Assembly (NCBI GenBank): GCA_030847615.1
Contig: JAUMIR010000001.1
Coordinates: 184,035,001 to 184,099,000 of the forward strand
Source: Gambelia wislizenii
Taxonomy: Eukaryota > Chordata > Lepidosauria > Squamata > Crotaphytidae
DNA: 64,000 bases
Direction: 5' to 3'
The notes under the pieces are model-generated. The model worked only from the letters and a program-made list of their open reading frames with translations. It did no database searches and was not told the DNA's origin. Every line of letters begins with the position of its first letter. Within the stretch, counting starts at the first letter, position 1. A program made the position numbers and the translations under genes. Shown one piece after another: positions 46,681 through 58,911 of this stretch.

Positions 46681-47181
46681 CAATCATTTCTTCTTCTTGT
46701 GGCCTGCCACATCATTTTTCTCCATTTAGGTCACACATTTCTAAATGGCTAATGTGGGACCAAAAAGCTAATATCACTTTACAGGACATTATCTTTTGTT
46801 GATCTATTTACTAAGCCAATCTCTCCCATGGAAATTCTATCTAGATAGTTGACAGAAGCTCAAAAAGAAGAAAATGGAAGCATCTATTAGCTGGCACACC
46901 TAGTAACATCAAAACTACTTTCATCTCTAAGTTCCCAATCATGTCTAAGTTCCCAATGGAAATCAATATCCTCTCAAAATAATATCCCCAAACAATTTAC
47001 TACTAAAAATAGTGCAATGCTCATTTGTTTAAATAAGGATATTTGGAAAGTTATTTATATTTTAGAACTGTGATTACCCTAGACAATATGTGAAAAAAAT
47101 AGTATTATTGACAATGACATTCCTCACTGCTACCAACTAACTGTTAAAAGGTTTATAACCACTAAGCATTTTATTTATTAC

Positions 47182-47325
47182 CTTCCAGAAAAGAATACTG
47201 CAGTGGCGACAAAAATGTAAGGTGTCTCCATACTGTTCCTTTATGGGATAACATTTCTGAAGTGCGAAATACATCAGCTTCCAGTCAATATGACCTTTTT
47301 CTGACAGAATAAGGTGCCTACAGAA
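47182..47325 (-). CDS. FBXO25: FBXO25 coding exon (post-F-box region)
   Basis: This 144-bp exon (48 codons, phase 0) follows a tatgttcag acceptor and precedes a gtaataaa donor. It encodes FCRHLILSEKGHIDWKLMYF and then EQYGDTLHFCRHCSILFWK. The cysteine/histidine-rich FCRHC-S-I-LFWK block is conserved in FBXO25 and FBXO32 and forms part of the C-terminal region. Confidence 0.96.
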
Positions 47326-47887
47326 CTGAACATAAAAGTAACATTTGAAAGCTATCATGTTATTTCAACCAGCCTTCAACTCAGGTAAAAATATCTAACA
47401 GAAAGAAAAAAAAAGGTTCAACTCCAAACACAGCTACAGAAAACCATTTCTAAAATTTCACACAAGATTATGGTTTCGCTAAACAATGGTAAATTCCTGT
47501 AGTTACTATATTCCTAGTTGTAACATTATACAGGCTTGTTATGAGGCAAGACCAACTGAATCCAGAATTACTTATGAGTAAAGGTTATTTCAGATTGCAC
47601 TATTTATCTACCATCATAAGCACATTTGACTGCAAGGAAACTCCACTGAAATGAGCGGGGCTTACTTCTTAAAAAAAAAAAAAGGCTTACAACGAGCATG
47701 TGACAGCAAGGAACACTCTCCTATTTTTTGCTTAGTTGAGTTCTGCTATCTACATAATTCCTGGACCTTTAAACAAATCTGAAGGAGGGAGGGGTAAATT
47801 CCTTCTTTCTTTCTGCTGTATTTACACAGAACCAAACTTGTAGAAGCTCCTTATATCTGTGCAGATGTGTAATAAATCTTCTCTTAC

Positions 47888-48070
47888 CTGCTTTTCAGCA
47901 AAATGGTACTGGCAGAGTTTTTTCCACAACTGTCTGTCTTCACTGAGCATATACAAAGTGGGAGTCACTTGGCCCAAAGTAATGATGTCCCAACCATCTG
48001 AAAATCTATATAAAATGTTGTTCAGCATGTGCAAAGGAAGATCACTGAGTGTAAGTCCGTTGTTGACCTG
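47888..48070 (-). CDS. FBXO25: FBXO25 coding exon carrying the F-box
   Basis: This 183-bp exon (61 codons, phase 0) encodes the F-box: LTLSDLPLHMLNNILYRFSD, then the W-D-I-I-T-L-G stretch and EDRQLWKKLCQYHFAEKQ. The F-box binds SKP1 and tethers the protein to CUL1-RBX1. The donor is CAG|gtaagag. The acceptor is a tandem NAGNAG (gcagcag), so the first glutamine may be included or skipped; I placed the start so that it is included, as in the remembered vertebrate protein. Confidence 0.96.
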
Positions 48071-48294
48071 CTGCAAAGCAAGTTGATAGCTGTTAGTAGT
48101 TTTAACAGCTTAACCCTCAAGTCATCAAACACACCCTGAAAGCACTGAAAGCAACCCATAAAAGATTTTGTCAGGCTTCCACATCATCATGTTCCACGTA
48201 GCCTCCAACCACGATGAAGTGTAAGTTGTTGTGTGGTGTTTCAAGGCACCACTTTTTAAACTTAGTGCAAAGATTTAAGGTTTTACTTTTACAG

Positions 48295-48452
48295 CAGGGG
48301 TGGGAGTTGTGTGGCTCTCCAGATGTTGTTGGACTGCACATTCCAGTATCCCTTGCCATTGGCTAAGCTGACTAAGGCTACTGGGAGTTGCAATTATATT
48401 TGGATGGCAATAAATAGCAATAACTGGAGGGCCACACAATTCCTATACCTAC
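48295..48452. mobile_element. Small MITE
   Basis: The ends 'aggggtgggagttgtgtggc' and 'gccacacaattcctatacct' are inverted. There is no coding capacity. It lies in FBXO25 intronic DNA just upstream (in transcript sense) of the F-box exon. Confidence 0.7.
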
Positions 48453-49959
48453 GTTACAGCTTTGTGTTAATTCTACTTCTACCAGGATGACTGCAACAAC
48501 TGGAAAATCATGCATATGAGGAGCTAGGTGATTACCCCACATCCAGTTTCAAGCTATTTAAAGAAATTAATACAAGGTAGTACATAGAGGTGCTTAGCCC
48601 AGAACCTTCCCATCTGAGAAAAGAGCATACAGCACAGAGAAACAGTATTTTATCCATTTTCTTAACAGACAAATTAACTTATTTGCTACAGCCACAAATG
48701 GCAGCTGGCATAAGAAAACACCTTTACCAACCTGAGTTTTAAAATCCTTTTCTTCCAGTTAGGAACCTCCTTGTAATACAGCAAAGCACACACACAGATA
48801 CATGGATCCTACCTAGTATTTTGTACACACATAAAATATAATTCTGGCTTTTACAGTTATTTCTGCCTCAACTATGAGATCCTTCCACAGTGCTTCATAT
48901 AAGATAAACAATGTTGCAACTGGAAGCTACTAGTGCCATTTAGCCCATTGTTATTACAGATATGGTTATGGGCTGACATCTAAGGATGCACCAGCAGCTC
49001 AAAATCTAGCCTCAGCAATGGTTCATAGAACAACATATTTACAGGACTCCAAATTAATTATAACAACTGATAAAGATTATACAAGTTGTGCACTAGTCAG
49101 GGAATTATGGATTTGGTTGGTACACTGAAGAAAATTTTTCCATGAGTTTCTTTCTCATAGATACTGGAGTGTGAAGAATGTTTTTGGCTTTCAAAAAAAA
49201 AAACAAAAAACTTGGCACTTATTATATATCAAAGAAATGAGCAAGCAAGGTTGGTCCCATGGCTAAAATTAATGTACTACAGTGTAGGCACAAGATTGCA
49301 CATACACAAGAGCCAACTTTCACAGCTATGGTTGGCTGCACTAAGCAACATTCAGACGAAAATGATAACCACAAATTACTTCTGGTTGTGATTTCTAGGT
49401 TTGTTCCAGATGTTTTAGGGTGTTGCAGTGGGTATTTTAAGTTAATTAAATAGCATCATGGTTAATTTTCAGCAGGTATTTGGTTCATATGGCTCTCCTG
49501 GGGTACATTTGACTCTAGTATTCAGCTGTAGAGTATTTTTTTAATTGATAGAGAATTACAAGTAAAATCATTAGCATAGTTTATACAGGTTCTTTTTTGT
49601 TTGTTTGTTTATCCCATTACTAAAACACAAAAAGCTGAATTAATCTGAATAACTGTCAAAGAAATGACTGCTCTGTCCTTCATAGTTTTTGTTGCTAAGT
49701 AATTTGCTTTACTACAGGGGGTGTTAAGCACTTTTTATTTTGTACAACTTTGTCCTTGTGCAAGAAATATCTTAAATCCAATATTTTCCTGAGTAAGCAA
49801 ACATGAACTGATGGCACAAAGATACACAAACTTGATATCTATAGCATTTTACATTCACCTGCTTGTGATATTATGGCTGTAACAGTATGCATGCTTATAA
49901 CAGGCAGTAGGTAACAGTTAATCAGAGCTAAATGCTCCCTGAAGTGTAAAGATGTATTA

Positions 49960-50425
49960 CTGAATACTAAAGTTAGGATTATCCATGCCATCATATATCT
50001 AATTTCTATGTATGGTTGTGAAAGCTGGGCAGTAAAGAAAGCCGATAGAAGAAAACCAACTTACTTGAAGAAAATCAACTCATTTGAAATGTGGTGCTGG
50101 AGAAGTTTTATGGATACTGTGTACTGCTAAAAAGACAAATAAATGTCTACTAGAGCAAATCAAATCTGAACTCTCCCTAGAAGCCAAGGTGACTAACCTG
50201 AGACTCTCGTACTTTGGACATATCATGAGAAGACAGGACTCACTAGAAAAGACAATAATGCTTGGTAAGGTAGAAGGCAGTAGGAAAAGAGGAAGGTTGC
50301 ATTCCAGATGGAGAGACTCAAGCAAGGAAGCCATGGCCCTGAAACTTCAAGACCTGAGAAGAGCTGTTGATGATAGGGTGACTTGGAGGTCTCTCATTCA
50401 TAGGGGTTCCATAAGTCCAAGTTGA
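49960..50425 (+). mobile_element. BovB/RTE LINE C-terminal fragment
   Basis: Translation gives MYGCESW.VKKA, then FEMWCWRSF, then YFGHIMRRQDSLEKTIMLGK with RKRGR and LRRAVDDRVTWRSLIH, the well-known end of BovB/RTE ORF. Frames are partly broken. It ends with the gggttccataagtc-type 3' UTR. Confidence 0.88.
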
Positions 50426-50429
50426 CTTA

Positions 50430-50512
50430 GAATCACAGAATCACAGAGTTGGAAGAGAGCATGAGGGACATCTAGTCCAACCCCCTGCAATGCTGGAATA
50501 CCCAATCACTTG
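50430..50512 (-). mobile_element. CR1 3' end fragment
   Basis: It contains aatcacagaatcacagagtt and tctagtccaaccccctgcaa, which match the CR1 3' terminus on the - strand. It abuts the BovB 3' end. Confidence 0.82.
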
Positions 50513-50984
50513 ATGGCAGTTAACAACAACAAAAGTGTAAACAGCCTCTCAAAAATCTCCAGCTTATTCATAGGTACGGAAACATGACATTTCTAATTGC
50601 ACCTTAGCGCTGGTTTCAAATCGTGATCTAATATTACATGCTGATTTTTAAATAGTGGCTGTGCTCCACACCAATCCACCAGATGGATGGAGTATCTAAA
50701 GCCTTGCCCTTTCCAAAAGCAGCCAATGCTATGGATAGTGCCTAATGATCTGAAATTTGGAGGAAGGACGGGGGGGGGGGACAAGAATATGTAAGCATGC
50801 CTAGTTGTTTTTACTTCATATTTAGCAGTTATATGCTATTGAAAATTAGACAAAATGTATATTTTCATAGCTATGGTACACTTCCAAATGCTTCAGTAAG
50901 ATACTCCTCCTCAATGGGGGGGGGGACCTATTTTGTAAAATCAAACACAGAAAAACAAACAAACCACTACTGCCTAGCTAGTTT

Positions 50985-51244
50985 CGAATTTCAATTACAA
51001 ACAGACTCTGTACCCGTGGGGGATTGCTTCCCAGACTTACCCTGGATACCGGAAACCACAAGTAACAGCAAACCCTATTTAAATAAAGGAGTTCCAGTAA
51101 CTGCCATGGAGGATCTAAAATATGCCTGGAGAGGATGCTTCTCTAGGCATTTTCCAGTGCAACTCTGTGGTATGTGTCCCTATTTTGTGTCCTGTCGATA
51201 ACTGAAACCATGGATACTGGTTCTGCGGATATGGGGGACTGACT
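50985..51244 (-). mobile_element. Tigger-like MITE
   Basis: On the - strand it begins TA|CAGTCAGTCCCCCATATCC; the other end carries acccgtgggggattgcttcc. The interior words match 55735 and 61479 (ctaggcattttcca; aggatctaaaatatgcct). Confidence 0.65.
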
Positions 51245-51459
51245 GTACTTATCTATGGTTAACTTTTTTTTAAAGAATTCAAAGATTTTGCTTTATACTT
51301 TCTTGCAATTGCTTTTTTGCAATTTGAGGGTAGGGAGGGGAAAAGAGACCCTATCCAGAAGTTTAGAGAAAAGGATTTAATGCCCTAAAATTTTTATTTG
51401 CATTCCATTAAAACAAAACAAAACAAAAATCAATGACATAATATAAAAAACAGATATAC

Positions 51460-51644
51460 CTTGGTCATCTGAAGATTACTGAGCTGCTGCTGCCACAAAA
51501 GGATAGTTTCCAATCGGCAAATCCAAATATTGATGTTTCCTACTAGCACGGACTTCCCCACACCTCTTATTAACATGCAGAGTGTAGAACTGAGATCTTG
51601 AAGGAGGTCTTTGATGAGTCGTGGGTTGTACTGGTCTTCTAGAA
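51460..51644 (-). CDS. FBXO25: FBXO25 coding exon (pre-F-box region)
   Basis: This 185-bp exon follows a cccatcaag acceptor and precedes a gtatatc donor. Two bases complete the split valine, then 61 codons follow. Landmarks are [36 protein letters not shown] and [12 protein letters not shown]. The block is nearly identical to vertebrate FBXO25 as I remember it; the SNL near the end is a local variation. Confidence 0.96.
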
Positions 51645-52951
51645 CTTGATGGGAAAATTTAACACACACACACACACTGGATTACTGTTAAGGTTTTTTT
51701 TAAAAAAAAAAAGGTTATGCTAAAATAAGCATTCAATTCTGTTTAATCAAAATGAAACTGACATTTTTAGAAAAAATCCAGAAGGTATGTTGAGCTGCAG
51801 TAACTAAATACTCAGCCAGCTCCCCTTGCTGTCTTAGTATGCATGCATGGGGGCAAATAATGTTGCTTTATATGCACCCCCACCCTCTTTTTTCTTTTTC
51901 CTCCTGTCCTACCTTGCAGGGAAGGTTTTTTCCCTTCCTCTGCTCTTTACCCTTTCTGCATCCAAAAACTTGAGCCCTTTTCCCCCTCTTTCTGTCAAGG
52001 TAATATTGGTTTAAGTACAAAAGGAAACATGTTGGAGCAACAGACCACAGACTAGCACAGCTGAAGTGGGTTTGTTCACAGCTGTGGCTAGGCAGAGGGA
52101 TGACTAGCAAACACTCCTGTATAGCCGAAGCACAGATGCATTGTGTGTGGATTGGTGTTGTGGAGAAAGAGGAGTGTTGCTGTTGAGTTTGTTAATGAGG
52201 TTTGCTGTGTATATACTGTGTTTGTTTGTACTGAAACTGAAGATATTTTTGGATGAACCTTGCTGTCTATCTGTAAGTCTTTTTTTGTGTGTGCGAAAGT
52301 GGTTCAGAGAAGTGAAACAGCTGCTAGCTGGAGGGTTTGTTTTTGTGCCCTTTCTGCTGTGCAGTTCTGCTGTTTTGGCTACTCCTGGGTTAGTTTGTCC
52401 CCAGGCTGTGCCTGATGCCCCTCAGTGAGCCTATGCTGAGTGGACAACTTTTGCCCCGAGGAACTTACAGGATGAAAAAAAAAACTGGAAAGGGGTGGGA
52501 AGGAGATGGGAGGCCGCCCTGGGGTTCCAGGCCCTCTTTTTCCTCCTTGGGGGACCCCTTGGGGCTCTCTGGCCACCCCTGGCTCTGCTTTCCATGGGGA
52601 GAAAGACTTTCTTTGCAAATGCTGCACTGGACAGACTGCTGCCTAATAGAATGGAGTAAAGTGGGCTATTATTGGCCGCCAGCCTCCCCCCATGGGAATC
52701 CAGCATGCTGCCCTCGAAGGGCAGATGGTGTCGGAGCAGAAGGTGAAGCTCTGCAGTCTGTGGGTGGGGCAAAGGTGAGCCCAAAAAGTCATGAAAAAGT
52801 TAAGGGTGACCATTCCACCCCTTGCTGGAGAGATTCCTTCACTCCCTTTTCTATTCATTTGTTTTAAGAAGTGGTAGAAAGGGGTTCCTCGATCCCCTCT
52901 TCTCTAAATGAGGCAGAGCTTTTGCATGCTACTTTTGCCAAGCACCTAGAC

Positions 52952-53324
52952 CAGTGGCTCTTAACCTGGGGTCTGGGGACCCCCAGAGGTCCTCGATGTC
53001 CTCATCATGAATCCGCGAAGGCTTGAAGACTACTCAGACCACCTCCTGCCTGCAGTGGAGTGGCTGTGTGACAGGAGCCAAGGCAAAAGCTGGCTGGCTT
53101 GGCCTGTGCATTGCCATTCAATTCACTCCAGCCACAAACTTGCAGGAAGAATCAGAAGAAAAGTCTTCCCTCCCACTCCAATGCCTCCGAGGGAAGTTTT
53201 CATGGATGGTGTAATTGTATTATTATTATTGCTGTTGTTGTTTTAAATCTAAAGTCTTGAGGGACCATGACAACAAAAGATATTTGAAGTGGGTCTCTGG
53301 TAAAGAAAAGGTTAAGAGGCACTG
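52952..53324. mobile_element. hAT MITE (CAGTGGTTCTTAACC type), copy 2
   Basis: The ends CAGTGGCTCTTAACC and GGTTAAGAGGCACTG are inverted. The interior matches 34217-34595 (tgtgacaggagccaaggcaa; atcattcaattcactccag-like). No clear 8-bp duplication remains. Confidence 0.82.
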
Positions 53325-53330
53325 GCATAA

Positions 53331-53395
53331 CTGTATTAGTATTGGTATTAGTATTAGTTTTAGTATTAGTATAGGTGTGCCCGGTGTAACATACA
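53331..53395. repeat. (TTAGTA)-type tandem repeat followed by a Helitron-like hairpin
   Basis: Degenerate attagt/attggt hexamers at 53334-53373 are followed by the perfect hairpin CCGGTGT-aacat-ACACCGG at about 53379-53397. Read on the - strand, the hairpin resembles the 3' hairpin of the Helitron at 28275-29139. Confidence 0.6.
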
Positions 53396-53689
53396 CCGGT
53401 ATTGTGCCCTGCTGGGGATTCAAGCAGTGGTTACAGCGTGGAGTTTGGAGTGGCAGTGTTCCTTTCACACAGTTCAGGTACATGGTATTATTTTAGGGAA
53501 AAATATTGCATTTTTTAACATGTAATTAATTGGATTTTTTGAATAACAGACATTATTTACTCTGTTATAGAACTAGATCAACTTTTGATATGGGTTTTGA
53601 TATCGCCTGGGGGGGATAACATCATTGACCTGCCACCCCTGCTGCTGCTGCAATGGGACCCAGGCAGTCAACTGGTGGCAGTGGTGGCA

Positions 53690-53750
53690 GGGCAACAGAG
53701 CAACTGACGCTTAATGCACCACCGGCATATGTTACGTCAGGTACAGCTAG
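53690..53750 (+). mobile_element. Helitron 3' end candidate
   Basis: The terminal sequence 'cgtcaggtacagCTAG' followed by T resembles the 3' end at 29116-29140. The hairpin is imperfect and no 5' terminus was found. Confidence 0.4.
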
Positions 53751-55734
53751 TAGTTTAAGAAATCATGGTGACATTGTGCTTGGGAAAGTAAGGACAAAAT
53801 ACTGGCTGACCAGGCCAGCCCTTTGTCAAGGGATGAGTTAAGATGGCGGTGTTCATTTTGCATATATGGGCCATTAACTGTGCATATCCCAGTGGGTGCC
53901 TGATCTGTATGGCTATCTATGCAATTAGGACTAGAAGCCTGCTACTAGTAATTTAGCTGCTTGATTAAAACATGGAAGATAGCTCCCCTGCCTTGCTATT
54001 TTTCACCAAAAGCAGATTTAAAGTTGTCCCACAAACTATACAGGCATACTTCAGCTAATTAAGCCTCTGACAAAGAAGCTCCTTTTTACAAAATCTTTTC
54101 CTTCCCACCCAGCCCTTCTTATCCTTCTTGTCATCAGCCTAGCTGGAAGTTTTTAACAGCATTTGGATGGTGATGAAGGTGTACTGGAGAAACACAGACT
54201 CTTAGTTGCTGAATTGCAGCAAAGTGTCTGCAGTAAACAGTGCAATAAAGCTTGTGCTGCGAAAGAACAAAGTTCTCCCCAGCTGATCCTACTCTAGCTG
54301 TGTACCCCTACCCACAAAAGGCAAGGTAAATGCCTTACTGAGCATGCATGAAAACCAAAACAGAGAGAAAGGAGGAAAGAAAATTGGTTTGCCTCACCAA
54401 TTTTAATAGCATGTTTTTAAAAAAAGTATAGACCTATATAAGTATGACCACCAAAATGGAAATCATTAAAAAAGTGGAAGTTTGTGAAAGAAAATAAAAT
54501 ATTCTTGGATGCATTTTGGAAGAAGCCTGCAAATGGTCTCTAGAAGGTCCAAAGTGTTTTTGGTTTATTTATGCAAGGCTTACCTGACCTGGTTGTTTCA
54601 TTTCACATGTGAATACGGTTAGTTTTCTAAATAAAAACTTTGGTGAAACATGTTGAACTTTTCTCCTTTTTTGTGGTGCAGGAACCTATCCTTATTCTTT
54701 TCATGTTATTTCTACCTCTAGTACCAATTTTTCTGTTAAAGTAGTAATATCTAGAAACACATTTACTTCCTTAACCAAGGTATGTACTGTAAAAAAAAAA
54801 ATCATTTTCAATAATATATTCCACAAGAGCATGAACTTCCCAAGGCAGCCATGTCTATGGCCCAATTGCTTAGACCTATCTGAAGACAGAATATGAGAGA
54901 GGACTATTTACATGCAAGCAAAAAGGAGTGGAAAAGGTGAGGGAATGAGGCTGGGCATCAGACCAACATTTGGTTAACTGACCAGTCAACGAAAGACAAG
55001 TGTTTTTGAAGCATCAACATTATGAGATTATCATTACCAGGTTTCACACATGCTAATTGCTAGCAACAAATTCAATAGCTATACAATAAATTACATTACC
55101 TTGGAGAGGCAGTAAGTTAATTCATTTAAAACAAACATACAAATAAAAAGCAGTTCAGGGCAGTTCCCTTAACACAATTTTACCCTCCATTAAGCTTTTG
55201 AGGTAGGCTCGTCTGAGTGTGTCCCACAGCTCAGTGTCATCCAATGAAACTCAAGGTTGAGGGAAGACCTGTCATTTCTCTGGCCTTAATTTGACACTAA
55301 GAATCTGTGGCCTTTGCCAACAATTGCTTTGAGATGTCCATAGTAAGAGAACCTGTATTGTGCTGCTATGGTTTCCCCTAACTGCTGTAGGGCTCTGAGG
55401 TAAGCAGCCCTGACTCCTCTTCAGAGGTTGCTTACCAGCTCTCAGAATCCCCTAGAGAACATGACTGATGGCCACCCTGGTTTGCAACTGAAGCCCCCAA
55501 AAGTAATTCTTCCAGATCTTTTCTCATATCCTCGCTAACAACATTAAAAAAGCAAAGGAAAGCAGTTATCTACAATGCACATTCTGCCTAGCGATACTAG
55601 AAGGTTCCGTATGCTCTGCGCAGGAATAACCCAACTGTGTGATTCACAGAGGCCACAAAGAAGATGAGCCTGTATCTGCAAAACCAGTACCCATGGGTTC
55701 ACTTATGTATCCTTGTCCAAAAAACCACCGTCTC

Positions 55735-55977
55735 TCTAGGCATCTTCTAAATCCTCCAGTGTGATTCTATGGTATGCTCCTGCTGAAAGCTAACCATAGA
55801 GTTGTGCAGGAGGACCTAGAAGATGCCTAGAGAAGTGTTCTAAGTCCTCCAGCATGACTCTATGGTACGCTTGGGCTGCATGTTGTTCATTTTAATAGGG
55901 TCTGCTATTATCTGCAGTTTTCAGTATCAGTGTCCAGGACCATATCTCCCGCGTATACGGGGGGTCATACCGTACTC
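55735..55977 (-). mobile_element. Tigger-like MITE, diverged
   Basis: It shares interior blocks with 50985-51244 and 61479-61703 (tctaggcatcttctaaatcc; ccatatctcccgcgtatacg). A local repeat of the 'gatgcctagag' block makes it partly palindromic. Confidence 0.5.
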
Positions 55978-56327
55978 AGGTGACCAGTATACCAAGCATA
56001 TAAAAGATTAAACCTTCTCTACCCTGTAAATAATTCCACAAATTACTAGCTTGCTAGGGGATGACAGGGGAGAGGCCAAGAACCCCAGGCTTCCTTCTGC
56101 AGTCTTGTGCCTGTCTGTGTTGGGTTGGCGAGGAGGAACGGGCTGGGTGGGTGCCACTTCCACTGCCAGCTTGCTCATTCACTCACAAAGAATCCCTGAT
56201 TTCCCACAGCTATAGGGAAGCTGTTAAATACAAGGCAGCTTAAACTTAAACAAGCAGAATCCTCACCCACTCCCAAACCCCCATTATTTCCTTGCATTTA
56301 AGTAGATCAGGATAGCTGTGGTCTTAC

Positions 56328-56421
56328 CTTTTTGAACAATTTTGTCCAAGATGTTGAAATAGTTCTTCTGAGCTGCACCACTCAATGATGTCAACTGGGA
56401 TTTGGCTATTAACTGCAAAAG
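56328..56421 (-). CDS. FBXO25: FBXO25 coding exon (leucine-rich segment)
   Basis: This 94-bp exon lies between ttctcttag and gtaagac. It starts in phase 0 and ends one base into a codon. It encodes [13 protein letters not shown] followed by [15 protein letters not shown]. The split valine codon is completed by the exon at 51644. It matches the helical region upstream of the F-box in FBXO25. Confidence 0.95.
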
Positions 56422-56967
56422 CTAAGAGAAATCAGCCTGTATTAGAAAAGATGTAAACCAAATCAAGCATAATGCTGTGCCCTTTGAATTCATAAAAACA
56501 CAAGAGGTGGAGGCGGGGGGACTGTTGTGCATTTGCTCCCCTTGGGCCAAATGTTAGACTGTGAGCACCTTAGGGCAGGGACTTGCCGCCTTGTCCTCTA
56601 GAAGTACAGTCACACTGACAGTCTCAGTGGATTCTAGGGGCCCTCAAGCCTGGCACCCTGAGTGGACCCCTCAATCTGGGAGCAATGGAGCATGCAGACC
56701 AAGAATGCTTAGGCTGCACTTGATCTTTGTGGATACACTGCACAAAGTGGAGGCCAGAGCCTATGTTTGATCTATAACTCCCAGTATCCCCCATCTAGCA
56801 TTATGATTCTCTAAGCTCCAGTGGAAACAGCAGCACTGCTAGGATGGTGAGCTCGCTGCCATCTTTGGAGTCCTGCAAAATGCCCAGCCTTAAAACAATT
56901 TGTAAGCTGCTCCGATAGCCTGTGGCTGAAGAGCGGGGTATAAATAAATAAATATAAAAAATACATA

Positions 56968-57342
56968 TTTGTTATTTGCTGTCAAGCTGACTTTTTGACT
57001 GTCAGCGACCCTATGAATGAGACCCCCAAGAGCCCCTGTCATCAATTGCCCTACTCAGGTCTTGCAAACTCAGGGGCATGGCTTCCTTGACTGAAACAAT
57101 CTACCTAGATTGTAGACTCCCATTTTTCATATTGCCTTCCACTACATCAAGGATTACCATCTTTTCCAATCAGTCACATCACCTCATGGTATGCTCCAAG
57201 TACCAATGCCTTGGTTTTACTCATCTTCTCTTCTAGTGAGAGTTCAGGATTTATGGGCTCTTAGACCCATTTATTTGTCTTTTAAACAGTCCACGGTATC
57301 CAGAGAATTCTTCTCCAGCACCACATTTCACATCTGGTACCC
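56968..57342 (-). mobile_element. BovB/RTE LINE fragment, old
   Basis: On the - strand, tgaaatgtggtgctggagaa corresponds to the same word in the copy at 50087. The two copies align to the 3' end (ttcatagggtcgctgacagt). All frames are broken. Confidence 0.8.
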
Positions 57343-57348
57343 CTAAAG

Positions 57349-57562
57349 GTATCAGATCCTACTTGATCCTGGACGCTAGGCAGAGTCAGCCCTAGTTAGT
57401 ACTTGGATGGGAGACTGCCAAAGAATAGCAGGTGCTGTCAGCTATATTTCAGAGGAAGGAACTGGCAAACCCACTTCTGGGATTCCTTGCCTAAGAAAAC
57501 TCTATGAAAATTCATGGTGTTGCCATATGTCAACAAATGATTTGAAGGCATATACATGTGCA
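57349..57562 (+). repeat. 5S-rRNA-derived SINE
   Basis: The 5S-like head (gatcctacttgatcctggac; agtacttggatgggagactg) is followed by the body and 3' tail as in 9226-9442. It sits directly beside the BovB fragment. Confidence 0.87.
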
Positions 57563-58872
57563 CTATACTGTATTGTTATTTAATTTTAAACTAGTGATTA
57601 CTACTAGTCAACAACAGCTGCTTGGGAAAGATACTAAAAATTAAGAGCAGCTCTAGAGAAACAGATGGGCAAGTGAATGACACTTCTGAAGTTGCCAAAG
57701 AGGGAATTCTTATTAGGGAAAGGCATAGACTGTATTTGAATCATGGGTGCCTACACCTCACTGATCCATGCAAATTCCTCTTTCAGCATCACAGCTGGAG
57801 TCCATGTCACTTGTATGTATCCATTTGTCAGCACTTGCTGTTAACATCAGAAGCTCCTCTAAGAGTTACACACAATTCCCCTTCAAATTGAATTCTGTTA
57901 ACTTCAAAACAAAAAGGTACTTGCTTGAACAATCCACTTTTTAAAAAGATTACCATACAAAGGGAAAAAGCAATTGGTTCCTACTTACTGCATGGGAAAT
58001 TAAATCCTCCAAAAATGTTCTCTCAAAAACAGTTTTAAACTCTAGAGTACACTTTAACGGAACACCCAGGAAGGAGAGAAAATATTGTTCACCTCCCTAC
58101 ATTTTTGGAACACTTCAAACACAATTCAGCTACAATGAAGCACAGTTACAACCCACTGCTTTCAATGGGGCAATTAAAGCAGATCAGATATAACTGCACA
58201 TTAAAGAATATCAAATGGGAACAGAGGAAAAAAAATAGTGGGAAAGGCACACTCAGCATATTTATACTTGCATGTTTAAAAGAATGGTGTTCAAGATATA
58301 TGGACATTTAAACTTAAAATATATTTATGTGAATCACTATGCAATCATGCACATTTAGTCAGAACTTATTAAATCTAATTGAACAAGCCACACTGTGTTC
58401 AATGGAGCTTAGCTCCATTACAGAATAGCTGCCTTAGAAAGTCTGCAGCATTGGGGTAATGTTCCTGTGGACTACCATAAGCTGCACAGTGCTGAGCTAG
58501 TGACTCCTGGTTTGGTATCAACCCTACTGTGCAAGTTCCACTCTTAGCATAAAGACTGCATCTCTACAGAGTCAAAACTTATGGCTGCCATCGCTCCAGT
58601 TTATTCCAAGGCCAGTGTAAACTTAGACATGTCCAGAACCTAAGGAATGTCCCTGAAACTATTTGAGAAGAAGGGAGAAAATGATGCAAGATGTTTGAAA
58701 AGCTATCAGGGAATTAGGGCAGAATTCAGCTTAGACAGTGAAGCTGTGTGAGATGTGGATTTAACAGTGGTTGGGGCAGGCTAATATTTTAACAATTCAG
58801 AAAGTTTACCTGTCGAAACCACACACTTCTGTACAGTAAGTAATTATCTTGTTTAATACAGTCTTGTTCTCT

Positions 58873-58878
58873 CTCACG

Positions 58879-58911
<33 letters not shown>
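58873..58911. repeat. (CT)n(CA)n microsatellite
   Basis: A compound dinucleotide repeat in an FBXO25 intron. Confidence 0.95.

Noticed and set aside
47822..47887. Extension of the F-box exon reading frame past the donor
   Set aside because: A good gtaagag donor ends the exon, and the following residues do not match FBXO25, whereas the next exon does.
48171..48452. Possible extra exon near the F-box exon
   Set aside because: The sequence is a MITE with inverted ends and adds no FBXO25 residues; the flanking exons join without it.
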